Of a DNA stretch of 64,000 nt, positions 18,670 through 28,930 are shown piece by piece. The stretch's first letter is position 1. Each line of letters starts with the position of its first letter. The notes below the pieces were generated by a model. It was not told the origin of the DNA, searched no databases, and was given only the letters and a program-made list of their open reading frames with translations. Made by a program: the position numbers and the translations under genes. The stretch is taken from the NCBI GenBank assembly GCA_036500345.1, contig DASYCE010000013.1, forward strand, positions 31,090-95,089, written 5' to 3'. The stretch comes from Gemmatimonadales bacterium. GTDB lineage: Bacteria; Gemmatimonadota; Gemmatimonadetes; Gemmatimonadales; GWC2-71-9.

Positions 18670-20166
18670 ATGACCAGACCCTCCGCGGTGGCACTTCCTT
18701 CGATCGGCGGCGAAGCGCCAATGGTCGTGCACCTCGCCGCGGAGTATTACCCGTACGCTCGCACCGGCGGATTGGCCGAGGCTGCGTGGGGACTGCACCG
18801 TGACCAGCACCGCTCCGGACTCGCGACGATGGCGATCGTCCCGCTCTACCGGGCGGCGCGCGCGCACCTGCGCCACCTCGACCCTGTCGGCGATCCCTTC
18901 ACACTGCAGCTTGGTCCGACGCCGGAGACCTTCCGGCTCTGGCGCGAGCGGGATCCGGCGTCGGAAACTCCGACCTGCTTCATCGAACACGACGGGTTCT
19001 TCGGCCGCAACGGCCTGTACGGCGAAGGCGGCGCCGACTATCCCGACAATTACCGGCGCTTCGCGGCATTCGCTGCGGCATCAGTCGCGGCCCTTCCGCG
19101 CCTCACCAGTGGACCGGTGTTGCTGCACGCCCACGACTGGCACGCAGCACTGGCGCCTGTGTATGTCCGCACCTGGTTCCGCGGCAATCCATGGTATGAT
19201 CGGATTCCGCTGGTTCTCTCGGTCCACAACGGCGGCTACCAGGGGCACTTCCCGCCGGAGGTGATGCCCGACATCGGCCTGCCGTGGTCGATCTGGACGC
19301 CCGAGAAGATGGAGTGGTATGGCAAGACGAATTACCTGAAGGGCGGCCTCACGCACGTCGACATGGCGACAACGGTGAGTCCGACGCACGCCGAAGAGTT
19401 GCGGACGCCCGCTGGCGGCTTCGGCCTGCACGACGTATATGAATGGATGGGACACCGCTTTACCGGCGTGCTGAACGGGATCGACCAGAGCGTGTGGGAT
19501 CCGCAAACCGATGGGCAGATTGCTGCGCGGTTCAGCGCCAACGCGATGGAGGGGAAACGCGCCTGCAAGACAACGTTGCAGCGGCGATTCGGGCTCCCGG
19601 AGAATCCGTTCATTCCCCTCATCGGGTTCATCGGACGGATGGCGACGCAGAAGGGGCTCGACATCATCGTCCACAACACCGCGCTCTTCCACTTCGCGGC
19701 GCAGTACGTCTTCCTCGGCAGCGGTGATCGCCGGCTCGAAGAATCAGTGCATGCGTTGCACGCCGCATTGCCAAGCCGGATCGGCGTCGAGACGACATTC
19801 GCCGATCCCCTCGAGCATGAGGTGATCGCCGGCGCCGATCTCTATCTCATGCCGTCGCAGTACGAGCCGTGCGGGCTCACGCAGATGCGCGCCCAGCGGT
19901 ACGGCACCATTCCGGTCGCCCGGCGCGTCGGCGGTCTCGCGGACACCATCGACGACGGCGTGACCGGATTTCTCTTCGAGGCGTTCGACGAGCGTGCCGT
20001 GGTCGGCGGCGTGTGGCGGGCGATGACGGAACATCGGTCGGCCAGTGCGTGGCGCGAGATGCAGCGCGAGGCGATGTCGCGGGATTTCGGATGGGACCGC
20101 GTCGCCGAGCGATACATCGACATCTATGTCCGCGCCATTGCGCTGGCGGCAGGGCGTGGCGGGTGA
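18670..20166 (+). CDS. glgA: Glycogen synthase (GT5), with altered donor-binding motif
   Basis: 498 residues, two Rossmann domains. It transfers glucose from ADP- or UDP-glucose to glycogen. C-terminal motifs are intact: GFIGRMATQKGLDII, SQYEPCGLTQM (E-x7-type donor loop) and the typical HAHDWHAAL acceptor/catalytic histidine region. The N-terminal KTGGLGD/KTGGLAD motif reads YARTGGLAEAAW, with Arg31 replacing the conserved lysine and Glu37 replacing Asp. This suggests a divergent subfamily or changed donor preference. Met18 is an alternative start but lacks a ribosome binding site. The 3' end overlaps the next gene by GTGA. Confidence 0.88.
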   Translation: MTRPSAVALPSIGGEAPMVVHLAAEYYPYARTGGLAEAAWGLHRDQHRSGLATMAIVPLYRAARAHLRHLDPVGDPFTLQLGPTPETFRLWRERDPASETPTCFIEHDGFFGRNGLYGEGGADYPDNYRRFAAFAAASVAALPRLTSGPVLLHAHDWHAALAPVYVRTWFRGNPWYDRIPLVLSVHNGGYQGHFPPEVMPDIGLPWSIWTPEKMEWYGKTNYLKGGLTHVDMATTVSPTHAEELRTPAGGFGLHDVYEWMGHRFTGVLNGIDQSVWDPQTDGQIAARFSANAMEGKRACKTTLQRRFGLPENPFIPLIGFIGRMATQKGLDIIVHNTALFHFAAQYVFLGSGDRRLEESVHALHAALPSRIGVETTFADPLEHEVIAGADLYLMPSQYEPCGLTQMRAQRYGTIPVARRVGGLADTIDDGVTGFLFEAFDERAVVGGVWRAMTEHRSASAWREMQREAMSRDFGWDRVAERYIDIYVRAIALAAGRGG

Positions 20167-21833
20167 GTCTTCGGTTTGTCCTGACGCTTCATAGCCACCT
20201 CCCGTGGGTGCTCAATCACGGCCGGTGGCCGCACGGCAGCGACTGGATCTGCGAAGCGGCGCTCGATAGTTATCTCCCGCTTATCGCAATGCTGGAGCAG
20301 CTCGAAGCGGAACACGTCCCCGCGGCGCTCACCCTCGGCATCACACCGATTCTCGCTGCACAGTTCGCGGACCCGGCGTTCCGCGACGAGCTCGATCATT
20401 ACTTCGCCCATCGACTCGAGACGATTGACGAAGCGCCGGCATCGCTGCGTTCGACCGGTGACGACGATCTCCTCCCGCTGGTGTCGTACTGGCGCGACCA
20501 TACGCTCGGACTGCGCGCGATCTGGGAGCGGGTCGACAAGGACCTGATCGGTGAGTTCCGCCGTCACGCCAACGACGGACGGATTGAATTGATTTCGTCC
20601 GCAGCGACACACGGCTTTCTTCCGCTCCTCGGCCGTGATGAAAGCATCCGGCTGCAGCTGCTCGTGGGTCGCGCCGAACATGCCCGCCATTTCGGCGATC
20701 TTCCGCGCGGCTGCTGGGCGCCGGAATGTGCCTATCGCCCACGCGGCCCGTGGCGGCCGATCCCGGGTGCACCGTCAGCGACGATCCGCGGCGGCACTGA
20801 AGAACATCTTCGATACGCCGGATTCGGGTGGTTCTATATCGACGCGCATCTCGCCGATGCCGGTGAGAGCATCGATCAGTACGGCGGGGCGCCGCGGGCG
20901 CGACGCACCGAGCCAGCCACGCGCTCGCCGTACCGCGGCTACCAGGTTGGCGTCGCCCCGCGCGGTGGACGCCCGGTCTATGCGCTGGTCCGGGATCCGC
21001 GATCGACCGAGCAGGTCTGGAGCCGGCACGGCGGCTACCCCGGCGATGGACGGTACCTCGAATTCCACAAGATCAGGTTTCCCGGGGGATTGAAGTACTG
21101 GTCGGTCACCGATGCCAACGCAGACCTCGGCTCCAAGGCACCGTATCAGCCGGATCGCGCTCGCGAAGCTGCGGCGATCCATGCAGCGCATTTCCAGGAG
21201 ATCCTCGATCAGCTGAGCGCGGGAGCCGAGCGTGGCGACGATGCGATCATTGCGCCGTTCGACACCGAACTCTTCGGCCATTGGTGGTTCGAGGGGATCA
21301 ATTTCCTCCGCTACCTGTTCGAGGACCTGACCGCCAATCGCGACACGGCGAACGGTTCGTCCCCGTCGACATCCGGCGCGGCGCTCCGGGCTGCTCCGCC
21401 GACTACGGCGGTGCGTCTGGCGGAAGGATCGTGGGGGAAGGACGGCGACTTCTCGATGTGGATGAATCCGGAGACCGAATGGACGTGGCGCCGGCTCTGG
21501 CCGCTGGAAGATCGCTTCTGGAATGCGGTGCCGTCCGCCTTGCAGCGATGGGACGCGCGACCGATTCTCGAACAGGCGGCGCGCGAACTGCTCCTGGCGC
21601 AAAGCTCTGACTGGCAATTCATCATTTCGACCGGCGCCGCCGGCGACTATGCCACCAAACGCTTCGTCGAGCATTGTGACGCGCTCGAGCGGCTGCTCCC
21701 GTTCGTCGAACACGGCGACTCCGATCTCGGCGCCGGCCGCCAGCTTGCGGCCGAACTCTTCGCGATCGATGGGCCATTTGCGGAGCTGGGTGGCGCGATC
21801 GCCGCCGCTTCGGACGTTCGCACCCGCGCCTGA
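20163..21833 (+). CDS. GH57 1,4-alpha-glucan branching enzyme
   Basis: 556 residues from GTG 20163, which overlaps the glgA stop. It opens with RFVLTLHSHLPWVLNHGRWPHG, cut here to LHSHLPWVLNHGRWPHG, the GH57 branching enzyme start. The catalytic nucleophile is Glu188 in CWAPECAY and the acid/base is Asp367 in PFDTELFGHWWFEG, matching the positions known for Thermus and Thermococcus enzymes (Glu near 184, Asp near 353). The C-terminal helical DUF1957 domain follows. It introduces alpha-1,6 branches into the glucan made by GlgA. No GH13 GlgB is present in the operon, so this enzyme takes that role. Confidence 0.88.
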   Translation: MSLRFVLTLHSHLPWVLNHGRWPHGSDWICEAALDSYLPLIAMLEQLEAEHVPAALTLGITPILAAQFADPAFRDELDHYFAHRLETIDEAPASLRSTGDDDLLPLVSYWRDHTLGLRAIWERVDKDLIGEFRRHANDGRIELISSAATHGFLPLLGRDESIRLQLLVGRAEHARHFGDLPRGCWAPECAYRPRGPWRPIPGAPSATIRGGTEEHLRYAGFGWFYIDAHLADAGESIDQYGGAPRARRTEPATRSPYRGYQVGVAPRGGRPVYALVRDPRSTEQVWSRHGGYPGDGRYLEFHKIRFPGGLKYWSVTDANADLGSKAPYQPDRAREAAAIHAAHFQEILDQLSAGAERGDDAIIAPFDTELFGHWWFEGINFLRYLFEDLTANRDTANGSSPSTSGAALRAAPPTTAVRLAEGSWGKDGDFSMWMNPETEWTWRRLWPLEDRFWNAVPSALQRWDARPILEQAARELLLAQSSDWQFIISTGAAGDYATKRFVEHCDALERLLPFVEHGDSDLGAGRQLAAELFAIDGPFAELGGAIAAASDVRTRA

Positions 21834-21835
21834 CC

Positions 21836-23806
21836 ATGCATCACGTCATCATCCACGGCCATTTCTACCAGCCGCCGCGCGAGGATCCGTGGCTCGACCT
21901 CGTCCCGCCCGAACCGAGCGCCGCGCCAGCCCATGACTGGAATGAGCGCATTACGCGCGAGTGCTATCAGCCGCTCGCCGCGGCGCGCGTCCTCGGCGCC
22001 GACGGCAAGATCATCGACGTCGTCAACGCGTACGCGTGGTGCTCCTTCGACGTCGGCCCCACCCTGCACCGCTGGCTCGATCGGTACGCACCTGCGGTCG
22101 GCGCCGCCTTCGTGGAGGGCGATCGTGCCTCGGTTGCGCGACTCGGCCATGGCAACGCAATGGCGATGCCGTACCACCACGTCATCCTGCCGCTGGTGTC
22201 ACGGCGCGACAAGGTCACCGAAGTGCGCTGGGGAATCCGCGATTTCACCACGCGCTTCGGCCGGCCACCGGAAGGGATCTGGCTCCCCGAGACTGCCGTC
22301 GATGAGGAGACGCTCGATGTCGTCGCCGGCGAGGGGATTCGCTTCACCGTCCTGGCGCCGAGCCAGGTCGATGTCGTCCCGGCATTCGGGCGGCCGGGTC
22401 GGTGGCGCGGCAGCGCCGGGCGCGAGCTGGCGGTCTTCGTCTACGACGGGATGCTGGCCCACCAGGTTGCATTCGGCGATGCGTTGACACGCGCCGACGA
22501 ATGGGAGAAATCGCTCACAAGTCCGTTTCCCTCGCGCGACGGCGGCCCGAGCGTGGTGTCGATCGCCACCGACGGCGAAACATTCGGCCACCACCACCGA
22601 TTTGGCGATCTGGCGCTCGCCGCGGTGATCCATCGCATCGGCCGCCGCTCCGACGCGTCAATGACGAACTACGCGACAGTGCTCCGCGCATCGCCACCGC
22701 AGCACGATGTGAGGATCGTGTCCCCGAGCTCGTGGAGCTGTCCGCACGGCGTCGACCGCTGGCGGCTGGCGTGCGGGTGCCGGATATCGGCCGGATCCTC
22801 GCAAGAATGGCGCGTCACGCTGCGGCAGGCGCTCGATCGGTTGTACGCCGGGATCACGGCCGCGGTGGAGCACCGCTGGCCGTCCGCCGCGGGCGACCTC
22901 TGGAACGCGCGGGACGCAGCTGGCCCATCGATCGAGCATGTCGACGCGCTGCCGGCCGAGGCGCGACGGTTGCTGGCTGCTGAGTCGCACGCGCTGGCGA
23001 TGTTCACGTCGTGCGCCTGGTTCTTTGACGATCTCGGACGCATCGAACCGGCGATCGTAATGCGACACGCCGCGCGCGCGTTGCAACTGCTCGGTCCGGA
23101 GGATCGCACGCAGCTCGAGGGCACGCTGGTCGAGACGCTCGCTGGTGCGCACAGCGCCGACCCCGCGAAGGGGAGCGGCGCTGCGATCTGGCATCGAGAC
23201 GTGATCACCGGCGCCGATGGGTTTGTGAAGCTGGCGGCCGGCCTCGGTGCGATGCGTGCGCTCGCACCAGACCTCCTTGACGACATCGCAGTGCCGCCGC
23301 ATCGCTGGCGCCTCGACGGCGACGACATCGTCGTGACCGACGGAGAATCCGGCGAAGAACTCCGCTGGCGCGTCGACGTGGTCACGCCGGGAATTCTCCC
23401 CTCCGTCGCCTCCGTTCGCGCGATTCCAGGCCACAGCGCGGTCCGGGTCACGGCCCGCGAGTATCCCGATCCAATCCGCACGGCACTCCGTGATGTCGTT
23501 ACGCCAATGGCGTACGACGCGGCACTGCTGCCGAGCGATGCGGCCCTCGTTCGCGCCGGGCTTCTGGACATCCCGTCCGCGCGGTTGCGCGCGGTTGCCG
23601 GCGCCTGGGCATTGATCGACCGCGACGGAATCGATGAAGCGGGAGTCGTTCTGCACGCGGCACTCGATCTGTTCGACGCTGACGGAACGCCGATTCCCGA
23701 TGAGGTTCGCACCCAGGGATACCTCCGATTGTTCCCGCTCGCCACGTCACCAGCGCGCCAATCTCTCGCCGACCGATTGGGAGTGAAGGTTGCCCACGCG
23801 CGCTGA
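21836..23806 (+). CDS. GH57 glycoside hydrolase with DUF3536 domain
   Basis: 656 residues beginning HHVIIHGHFYQPPREDPWL, a hallmark of the GH57/DUF3536 subfamily. The candidate nucleophile is Glu152 in IWLPETAVD and the acid is Asp246 in ATDGETFGHHH, so the active site looks intact. The C-terminal ~330 residues (SCPHGVDRWRL onwards) are the DUF3536 part. Members are annotated as alpha-amylases or glucanotransferases, but I know of little biochemistry. The start lies 2 bases after the branching enzyme stop, and the next gene overlaps its end by 17 bases. A debranching or trimming role in glycogen turnover is inference from context. Confidence 0.82.
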   Translation: MHHVIIHGHFYQPPREDPWLDLVPPEPSAAPAHDWNERITRECYQPLAAARVLGADGKIIDVVNAYAWCSFDVGPTLHRWLDRYAPAVGAAFVEGDRASVARLGHGNAMAMPYHHVILPLVSRRDKVTEVRWGIRDFTTRFGRPPEGIWLPETAVDEETLDVVAGEGIRFTVLAPSQVDVVPAFGRPGRWRGSAGRELAVFVYDGMLAHQVAFGDALTRADEWEKSLTSPFPSRDGGPSVVSIATDGETFGHHHRFGDLALAAVIHRIGRRSDASMTNYATVLRASPPQHDVRIVSPSSWSCPHGVDRWRLACGCRISAGSSQEWRVTLRQALDRLYAGITAAVEHRWPSAAGDLWNARDAAGPSIEHVDALPAEARRLLAAESHALAMFTSCAWFFDDLGRIEPAIVMRHAARALQLLGPEDRTQLEGTLVETLAGAHSADPAKGSGAAIWHRDVITGADGFVKLAAGLGAMRALAPDLLDDIAVPPHRWRLDGDDIVVTDGESGEELRWRVDVVTPGILPSVASVRAIPGHSAVRVTAREYPDPIRTALRDVVTPMAYDAALLPSDAALVRAGLLDIPSARLRAVAGAWALIDRDGIDEAGVVLHAALDLFDADGTPIPDEVRTQGYLRLFPLATSPARQSLADRLGVKVAHAR

Positions 23807-25775
23807 TCTCTCTCCAGCTCCTGGCGCGTCGGGCGCGGCTACCGAACCGCTCCGCTTCTCGTTCGCACTCCACCTGCATCAGCCGGTCGGGAATTTCGAC
23901 TCGGTCTTCCAGCAGCATCTGGACGACGTCTACCGGCCGCTCCTCTCTGCGCTCATGTCAGGTGAGTGCTGGCCGGTGGCGATGCACATCTCCGGGCCGC
24001 TTCTCGAGTGGCTGGAACACCACGCTGGCGATTTCGTCGACGAGATCGGCCTCTACGCAGCGGCCGGACGGCTCGAACTCCTCGCCGCGGGTCACGACGA
24101 GCCGATTCTCGCCGTGCTGTCGCGCGAAGACCGGATCGAACAGGTGGTGCGGCACCGCGAATGGCTGCGACGACGCTTCGGTGTCGACGCGGTGGGGCTC
24201 TGGCTAACCGAGCGCGTCTGGGAACCGACGATCGCCGAAGACCTTGCCACCGCTGGTGTGCAGTTCGTCCTGGTCGACGACCGCCATTTCCGCGTGACTG
24301 GCTTCACGCAGGACGAACTGCATCGGCACTTCATGTCGGAGTCGGGTGGCAAGGTGATCCGGATTTTCCCGATCGACGAGAAACTCCGATATCTCGTGCC
24401 ATTCCGTCCACCGGTGGAACTGGCCGAATACTTCCGTGCACTTCGCGCCCGCGGACACTCGCTGGCCGTCCTCGGCGATGACGGCGAGAAGTTCGGCGGG
24501 TGGCCGGGGACGCGCCAATGGCTCTACGACGAGGGATGGCTTGACTCGTTTCTCGGCACGATGCGTGAATTGCGCGATCGCGGCGAGGTGCATCTCACTC
24601 GCTTCGACGATGCCATCCGCCGGACGCCGTCGGCCGGTCTCGCCTATCTCCCGACGGCATCGTACCGCGAGATGGAAGGATGGTCGCTCCCGTTCGAGCC
24701 TGCCCGCGCGCTCCTGCGGCTCGAAGAAGCGTGGAACGGCGAACGACTCGACGGCGTCGAGGGCGGGCTGCTGCGCGGCGGCCACTGGCGACATTTTTTC
24801 GTCAAGTACCCGGAAAGCAACCGGATGCACAAGATGATGCTCGCGCTCTCCGCGCTCTGCCGCGAGCGTGGCGACCCGGAACCGGTGCGGCGCATGATCG
24901 GCCAGGCGCAGTGCAACGATGCCTATTGGCACGGCGTGTTCGGTGGGCTCTATCTCCCCTTCCTTCGCGGCAGCGTCTGGTATCACCTCGCGAAGGCCGA
25001 AGCCGCCCTTCGAATCAATGAATCGCTGACCGCCGAAGTTCGTGATATCGACGTCGATGGACACGACGAGGTCTGGGTGCACTCGTCAAAGATCAGCGTC
25101 GTCTGGGCGCCGGCGCGCGGCGGGATGATCGACCTCTGGCTTGATCTCGACCGAGCGGAGAACTTGCTCAATGTCGTCGCGCGACACCGCGAGGCATATC
25201 ACGAACCGCTCACCGGGCTGGACGACGGTGCACCGATCGAACCGGCGCCCGGCGACGACGACGCAGCAGGCGGCGCGCCATCGATTCACGACCTGGAAAG
25301 CCAGCTGATCGAGATTCCGCCGCGCGACTCCGCACCGCGAGGCCTTTTCGTCGATCGCATCGTCCCCGCGAAGACGACGCGGGACGACTTCATCGCCGGA
25401 GAGGTCTCGTCGATCCGGAGCTGGTCGACCGAAGTGATGAGCTCGTCACATCAAATGACCGGCGATCGGATCGAACTGGTGGCCGATGCAGACGACCTGC
25501 ACAAGGTGATCTCGGTTGGAGACGACGGGGTGATGCGCTGCCGGTGGCAATGGCCGGCCGCGCGATTCCCTGACGGTGCCTGGTTTGCGACGGAGCTATC
25601 GTCGTCGGCCGAATTCACGATCGATGCACCGGGCGCGGAGCAATGGGAGTACCCGATCGAGACGGTGGCGAAGAGTGAGAAGGGTTTCGATCGGACCGTG
25701 CAGGGGAACGCGGTCGTGCTGCGGTGGCCGGCCCGCGCCGGCGAGGCGTCGCTTACTCTGCGGGCACCGACGTAA
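23790..25775 (+). CDS. GH57 4-alpha-glucanotransferase/alpha-amylase (DUF1925/DUF1926 type)
   Basis: 661 residues from TTG 23790, preceded by GGGAG at six-base spacing inside the upstream gene. It opens FSFALHLHQPVGNFD, as in Thermococcus litoralis 4-alpha-glucanotransferase. The nucleophile is Glu141 in LTERVWEP and the acid/base is Asp230/Asp231 in LGDDGEKFGGWPG. Conserved NRMHKMML and the central DUF1925 helices are followed by the DUF1926 beta-sandwich to the C-terminus. It probably rearranges or hydrolyses maltodextrins from glycogen. Last gene of the operon. Its 3' end overlaps the convergent outer-membrane protein gene by 23 bases. Confidence 0.87.
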   Translation: MPTRADLSPAPGASGAATEPLRFSFALHLHQPVGNFDSVFQQHLDDVYRPLLSALMSGECWPVAMHISGPLLEWLEHHAGDFVDEIGLYAAAGRLELLAAGHDEPILAVLSREDRIEQVVRHREWLRRRFGVDAVGLWLTERVWEPTIAEDLATAGVQFVLVDDRHFRVTGFTQDELHRHFMSESGGKVIRIFPIDEKLRYLVPFRPPVELAEYFRALRARGHSLAVLGDDGEKFGGWPGTRQWLYDEGWLDSFLGTMRELRDRGEVHLTRFDDAIRRTPSAGLAYLPTASYREMEGWSLPFEPARALLRLEEAWNGERLDGVEGGLLRGGHWRHFFVKYPESNRMHKMMLALSALCRERGDPEPVRRMIGQAQCNDAYWHGVFGGLYLPFLRGSVWYHLAKAEAALRINESLTAEVRDIDVDGHDEVWVHSSKISVVWAPARGGMIDLWLDLDRAENLLNVVARHREAYHEPLTGLDDGAPIEPAPGDDDAAGGAPSIHDLESQLIEIPPRDSAPRGLFVDRIVPAKTTRDDFIAGEVSSIRSWSTEVMSSSHQMTGDRIELVADADDLHKVISVGDDGVMRCRWQWPAARFPDGAWFATELSSSAEFTIDAPGAEQWEYPIETVAKSEKGFDRTVQGNAVVLRWPARAGEASLTLRAPT

Positions 25776-26853
25776 CGTGCCGGTGGCCGAGGATCACATC
25801 CATCGGCGCACGAATCACAAGCCGGTACGAGATTTCCCAGTGCGTGTTGAAGAACGCGATGCTCTTCAGGTTGTCGATGTTGTGGAAACGGAACTCGGCG
25901 TCGAACGTCACTCCGCCTTCGATCGGTGTCCGGCGGATCATCCCGATCTCGGTGTACACGCGGTGAGGCTGGTAGAAGGTCGGATCGTAGCCCGTTGAGT
26001 TGTAGTTGTTGTCGCCGTCATCCCCGTTGTAGTCCTGCCCGATCCAGTGAATCGCGAAGACTTCCGCCCAGTTCCATGGATTGATCGACGCCCGCAGATA
26101 GGTCCCGTGCCCATGATCGGGGCGGCCCGGCGGAGTGTCGGGGTCGATATGTCCCTGGCTCCAAAGTGCCCACGCCGCCAGCGATATCGGGCCGAGCCAC
26201 CCGAGTGAATCGTGCGCCTCGGCGCCGAGCGCTTCCGCGTGATTGTTGGTCACCGGCACCGGATTGAAGAGCTGCCCGCCACGATGGTACCAGAGATGCT
26301 GACCCTGCAGATCGAAGTATTTCCCGGCATTCACGCGGAGAACATTGCCGATCTCGAATTGCTCTCGCTGCGTCGGCGTGTTGAGCTTCTGCCAGTTGAT
26401 CCAGCTCTCGGCGTGCACGGGACCGGCATTCTCGATCCATTGACCACCGTACTCGATCGGCGTCGTCAATTCGCGAGTGGTGACCATCAGCGGTTCGAGG
26501 AGGCCGTGCCGGTTGACCGTTTCCAGCGTCCCGAAGACGCCGAGCGCGTGCCGCGTCTGGTAACGGAAGGCGAGAATCGGCTTGACGGAATCGGCGACCG
26601 CACTTGAGCCCCAGCGGCGGTCGGCAAAGACACCGAGGCGCAGGGTGGTCCGCGGACCGGGCTGGTCGGCGAGCCAGGTGGAGACTTGCCCTCCGAGGAT
26701 CGTCTCCCCCACGCGGTACGGCGTGAAGAATTCGGTGTTGTCGGCGTAGAACGTGGCGCGCGTCTGCCACGAGTACTGCTGCGCTCCCAGCGGGAGGGCG
26801 GCAATGAGGAGTAACGAGGCGGTGGCGAATGGGCTCCGACGAAGCACGGTCAC
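25753..26853 (-). CDS. Exported outer-membrane beta-barrel protein, function unknown
   Basis: 366 residues from GTG 26853 (a second GTG at 26847 is possible). The start MTVLRRSPFATASLLLIAALPLGAQ is cut here to its hydrophobic core ASLLLIAALPLGAQ, a clear signal peptide. The rest is alternating aromatic/polar strands (YSWQTRATFYADNTEF, TTLRLGVFADRRW, HWEISYRLVIRAPMD), as in porin-like or alginate-export-like barrels. I cannot name the family. The frame is open far upstream, but those codons overlap aguB and are not used. It converges on the glycogen operon (23-base overlap) and diverges from aguB with 15 bases between first codons. A link to glucan uptake is only a guess. Confidence 0.7.
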   Translation of the reverse strand: MTVLRRSPFATASLLLIAALPLGAQQYSWQTRATFYADNTEFFTPYRVGETILGGQVSTWLADQPGPRTTLRLGVFADRRWGSSAVADSVKPILAFRYQTRHALGVFGTLETVNRHGLLEPLMVTTRELTTPIEYGGQWIENAGPVHAESWINWQKLNTPTQREQFEIGNVLRVNAGKYFDLQGQHLWYHRGGQLFNPVPVTNNHAEALGAEAHDSLGWLGPISLAAWALWSQGHIDPDTPPGRPDHGHGTYLRASINPWNWAEVFAIHWIGQDYNGDDGDNNYNSTGYDPTFYQPHRVYTEIGMIRRTPIEGGVTFDAEFRFHNIDNLKSIAFFNTHWEISYRLVIRAPMDVILGHRHVTSVPAE

Positions 26854-26859
26854 TATCTT
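26854..26859 (+). promoter_or_regulatory. -10-like hexamer TATCTT before aguB
   Basis: TATCTT ends nine bases before ATG 26869 and no ribosome binding site is present, so the aguB transcript should start within 0-3 bases of its codon. The same 15-base spacer separates the divergent barrel gene, so the two promoters must overlap. Confidence 0.4.
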
Positions 26860-26868
26860 AGTCGCACC

Positions 26869-27757
<889 letters not shown>

Positions 27758-27765
<8 letters not shown>

Positions 27766-28807
27766 CCCGCGTTCACCCGCCGCCCGCGGGTTCCGGATGC
27801 CGGCGGAATGGGAGCGGCACCGCGGCACGTGGCTCTCGTGGCCGCACAAGGAGGCGTCGTGGCCCGGCAACTTCGCGCCGGTCCCGGGGATCATCGCCGA
27901 GATGATCCGGCATCTCGCCGCGGTCGAGGAAGTCCATATCAATGTCAGCGGCGACGCCATGGAGCAGCAGGCGCGCTTCGTCCTGACCGACGCGCACGTT
28001 GCCGCGCACAACGTCGTCTTCCATCACAACCCGACTGACGATGCGTGGTGCCGCGACCATGGGCCGATCTTCGTGCAGCGGGAGTACCGTGGCGCGACGG
28101 AGCAGCTGATTCTCGACTGGGGATACAACTCCTGGGGCGGTAAGTATCCGCCGTTCGACCAGGACGACGTAATTCCGTCGCGGATCGGCGCGGCGCTCGA
28201 CATTCCGGTCGAGCATCCCGGGATGATCCTCGAGGGGGGCTCGATCGACGTAAACGGGCGCGGGACGCTGCTCACGACCGAGGCGTGCCTGCTCAACCCC
28301 AACCGCAATCCAGAACTCTCGCGTCACGACATCGAGCAACGGCTTCGCAACTATCTCGGCGTCACCAACGTCCTCTGGCTCGGCGATGGGATTGTCGGCG
28401 ACGACACCGATGGGCACATCGATGACCTGACCCGCTTCGTCGATCCGCACACCGTTGTCACTGTACTAGAGAATGATATAGCTGACGAGAATCACGCACC
28501 GCTCGCGGAGAACCTGCGGCGATTGCAGGAGATGCGTGACCAGGACGGCGAGCCGCTGCGCGTCGTCGAGCTGCCGATGCCGCCGGCGCTGTACTACGAG
28601 GAGCAGCGCCTCCCGGCGAGCTACGCGAATTTCTATATCGCGAACGGACTGGTCCTGATGCCGGGGTACGATGCGGCGACGGATCGACTGGCGGCCGACG
28701 TGCTGCAGCGGTGTTTCCCGCACCGGCAAGTCATCACGATCGATTGCCGGGCGCTGGTGTGGGGATTGGGGGCGTTTCACTGCCTGACGCAGCAATGGCC
28801 GGGGTAG
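27758..28807 (+). CDS. aguA: Agmatine deiminase
   Basis: 349 residues from TTG 27758, within the aguB end. It converts agmatine to N-carbamoylputrescine, the substrate of AguB. Motifs: FRMPAEWERHRGTWLSWPH, DDAWCRDHGPIF, LEGGSIDVNGRG, GDDTDGHIDD and the catalytic Cys342 in GAFHCLTQQWPG. The full length and all key residues are present. No speA-like arginine decarboxylase is in the window, so the agmatine source lies elsewhere or outside the cell. A short AT-richer patch near 28466-28495 lies inside the gene and does not break the frame. Confidence 0.94.
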
Positions 28808-28894
28808 CGGATGAGCCTACCTGCTCGGCGCGGCTCAGTGGTCCTTGTGACCCGTCATCGCCAAGTTCAATTCCAGACTCCCCCGTGCCACCGT

Positions 28895-28923
28895 TGCAAC
28901 CTCGCGGCCCGGTAAAGCGTCCC
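28895..28923 (+). promoter_or_regulatory. ECF-type promoter upstream of sigma operon
   Basis: TGCAACC (28895-28901), 16 bases, then CGTCCC (28918-28923). This is the AAC...CGTC layout of ECF sigma promoters. A near-copy precedes the DUF4097 tandem at 32804-32833. Transcription would begin about 28930, right at GTG 28931. This suggests autoregulation by the downstream sigma factor. Confidence 0.6.
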
Positions 28924-28930
28924 ATCTGAT

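Noticed and set aside
28466..28495. AT-rich patch in aguA as an insertion scar or attachment site
   Set aside because: The reading frame and protein motifs continue without change, and no repeat or integrase is near.
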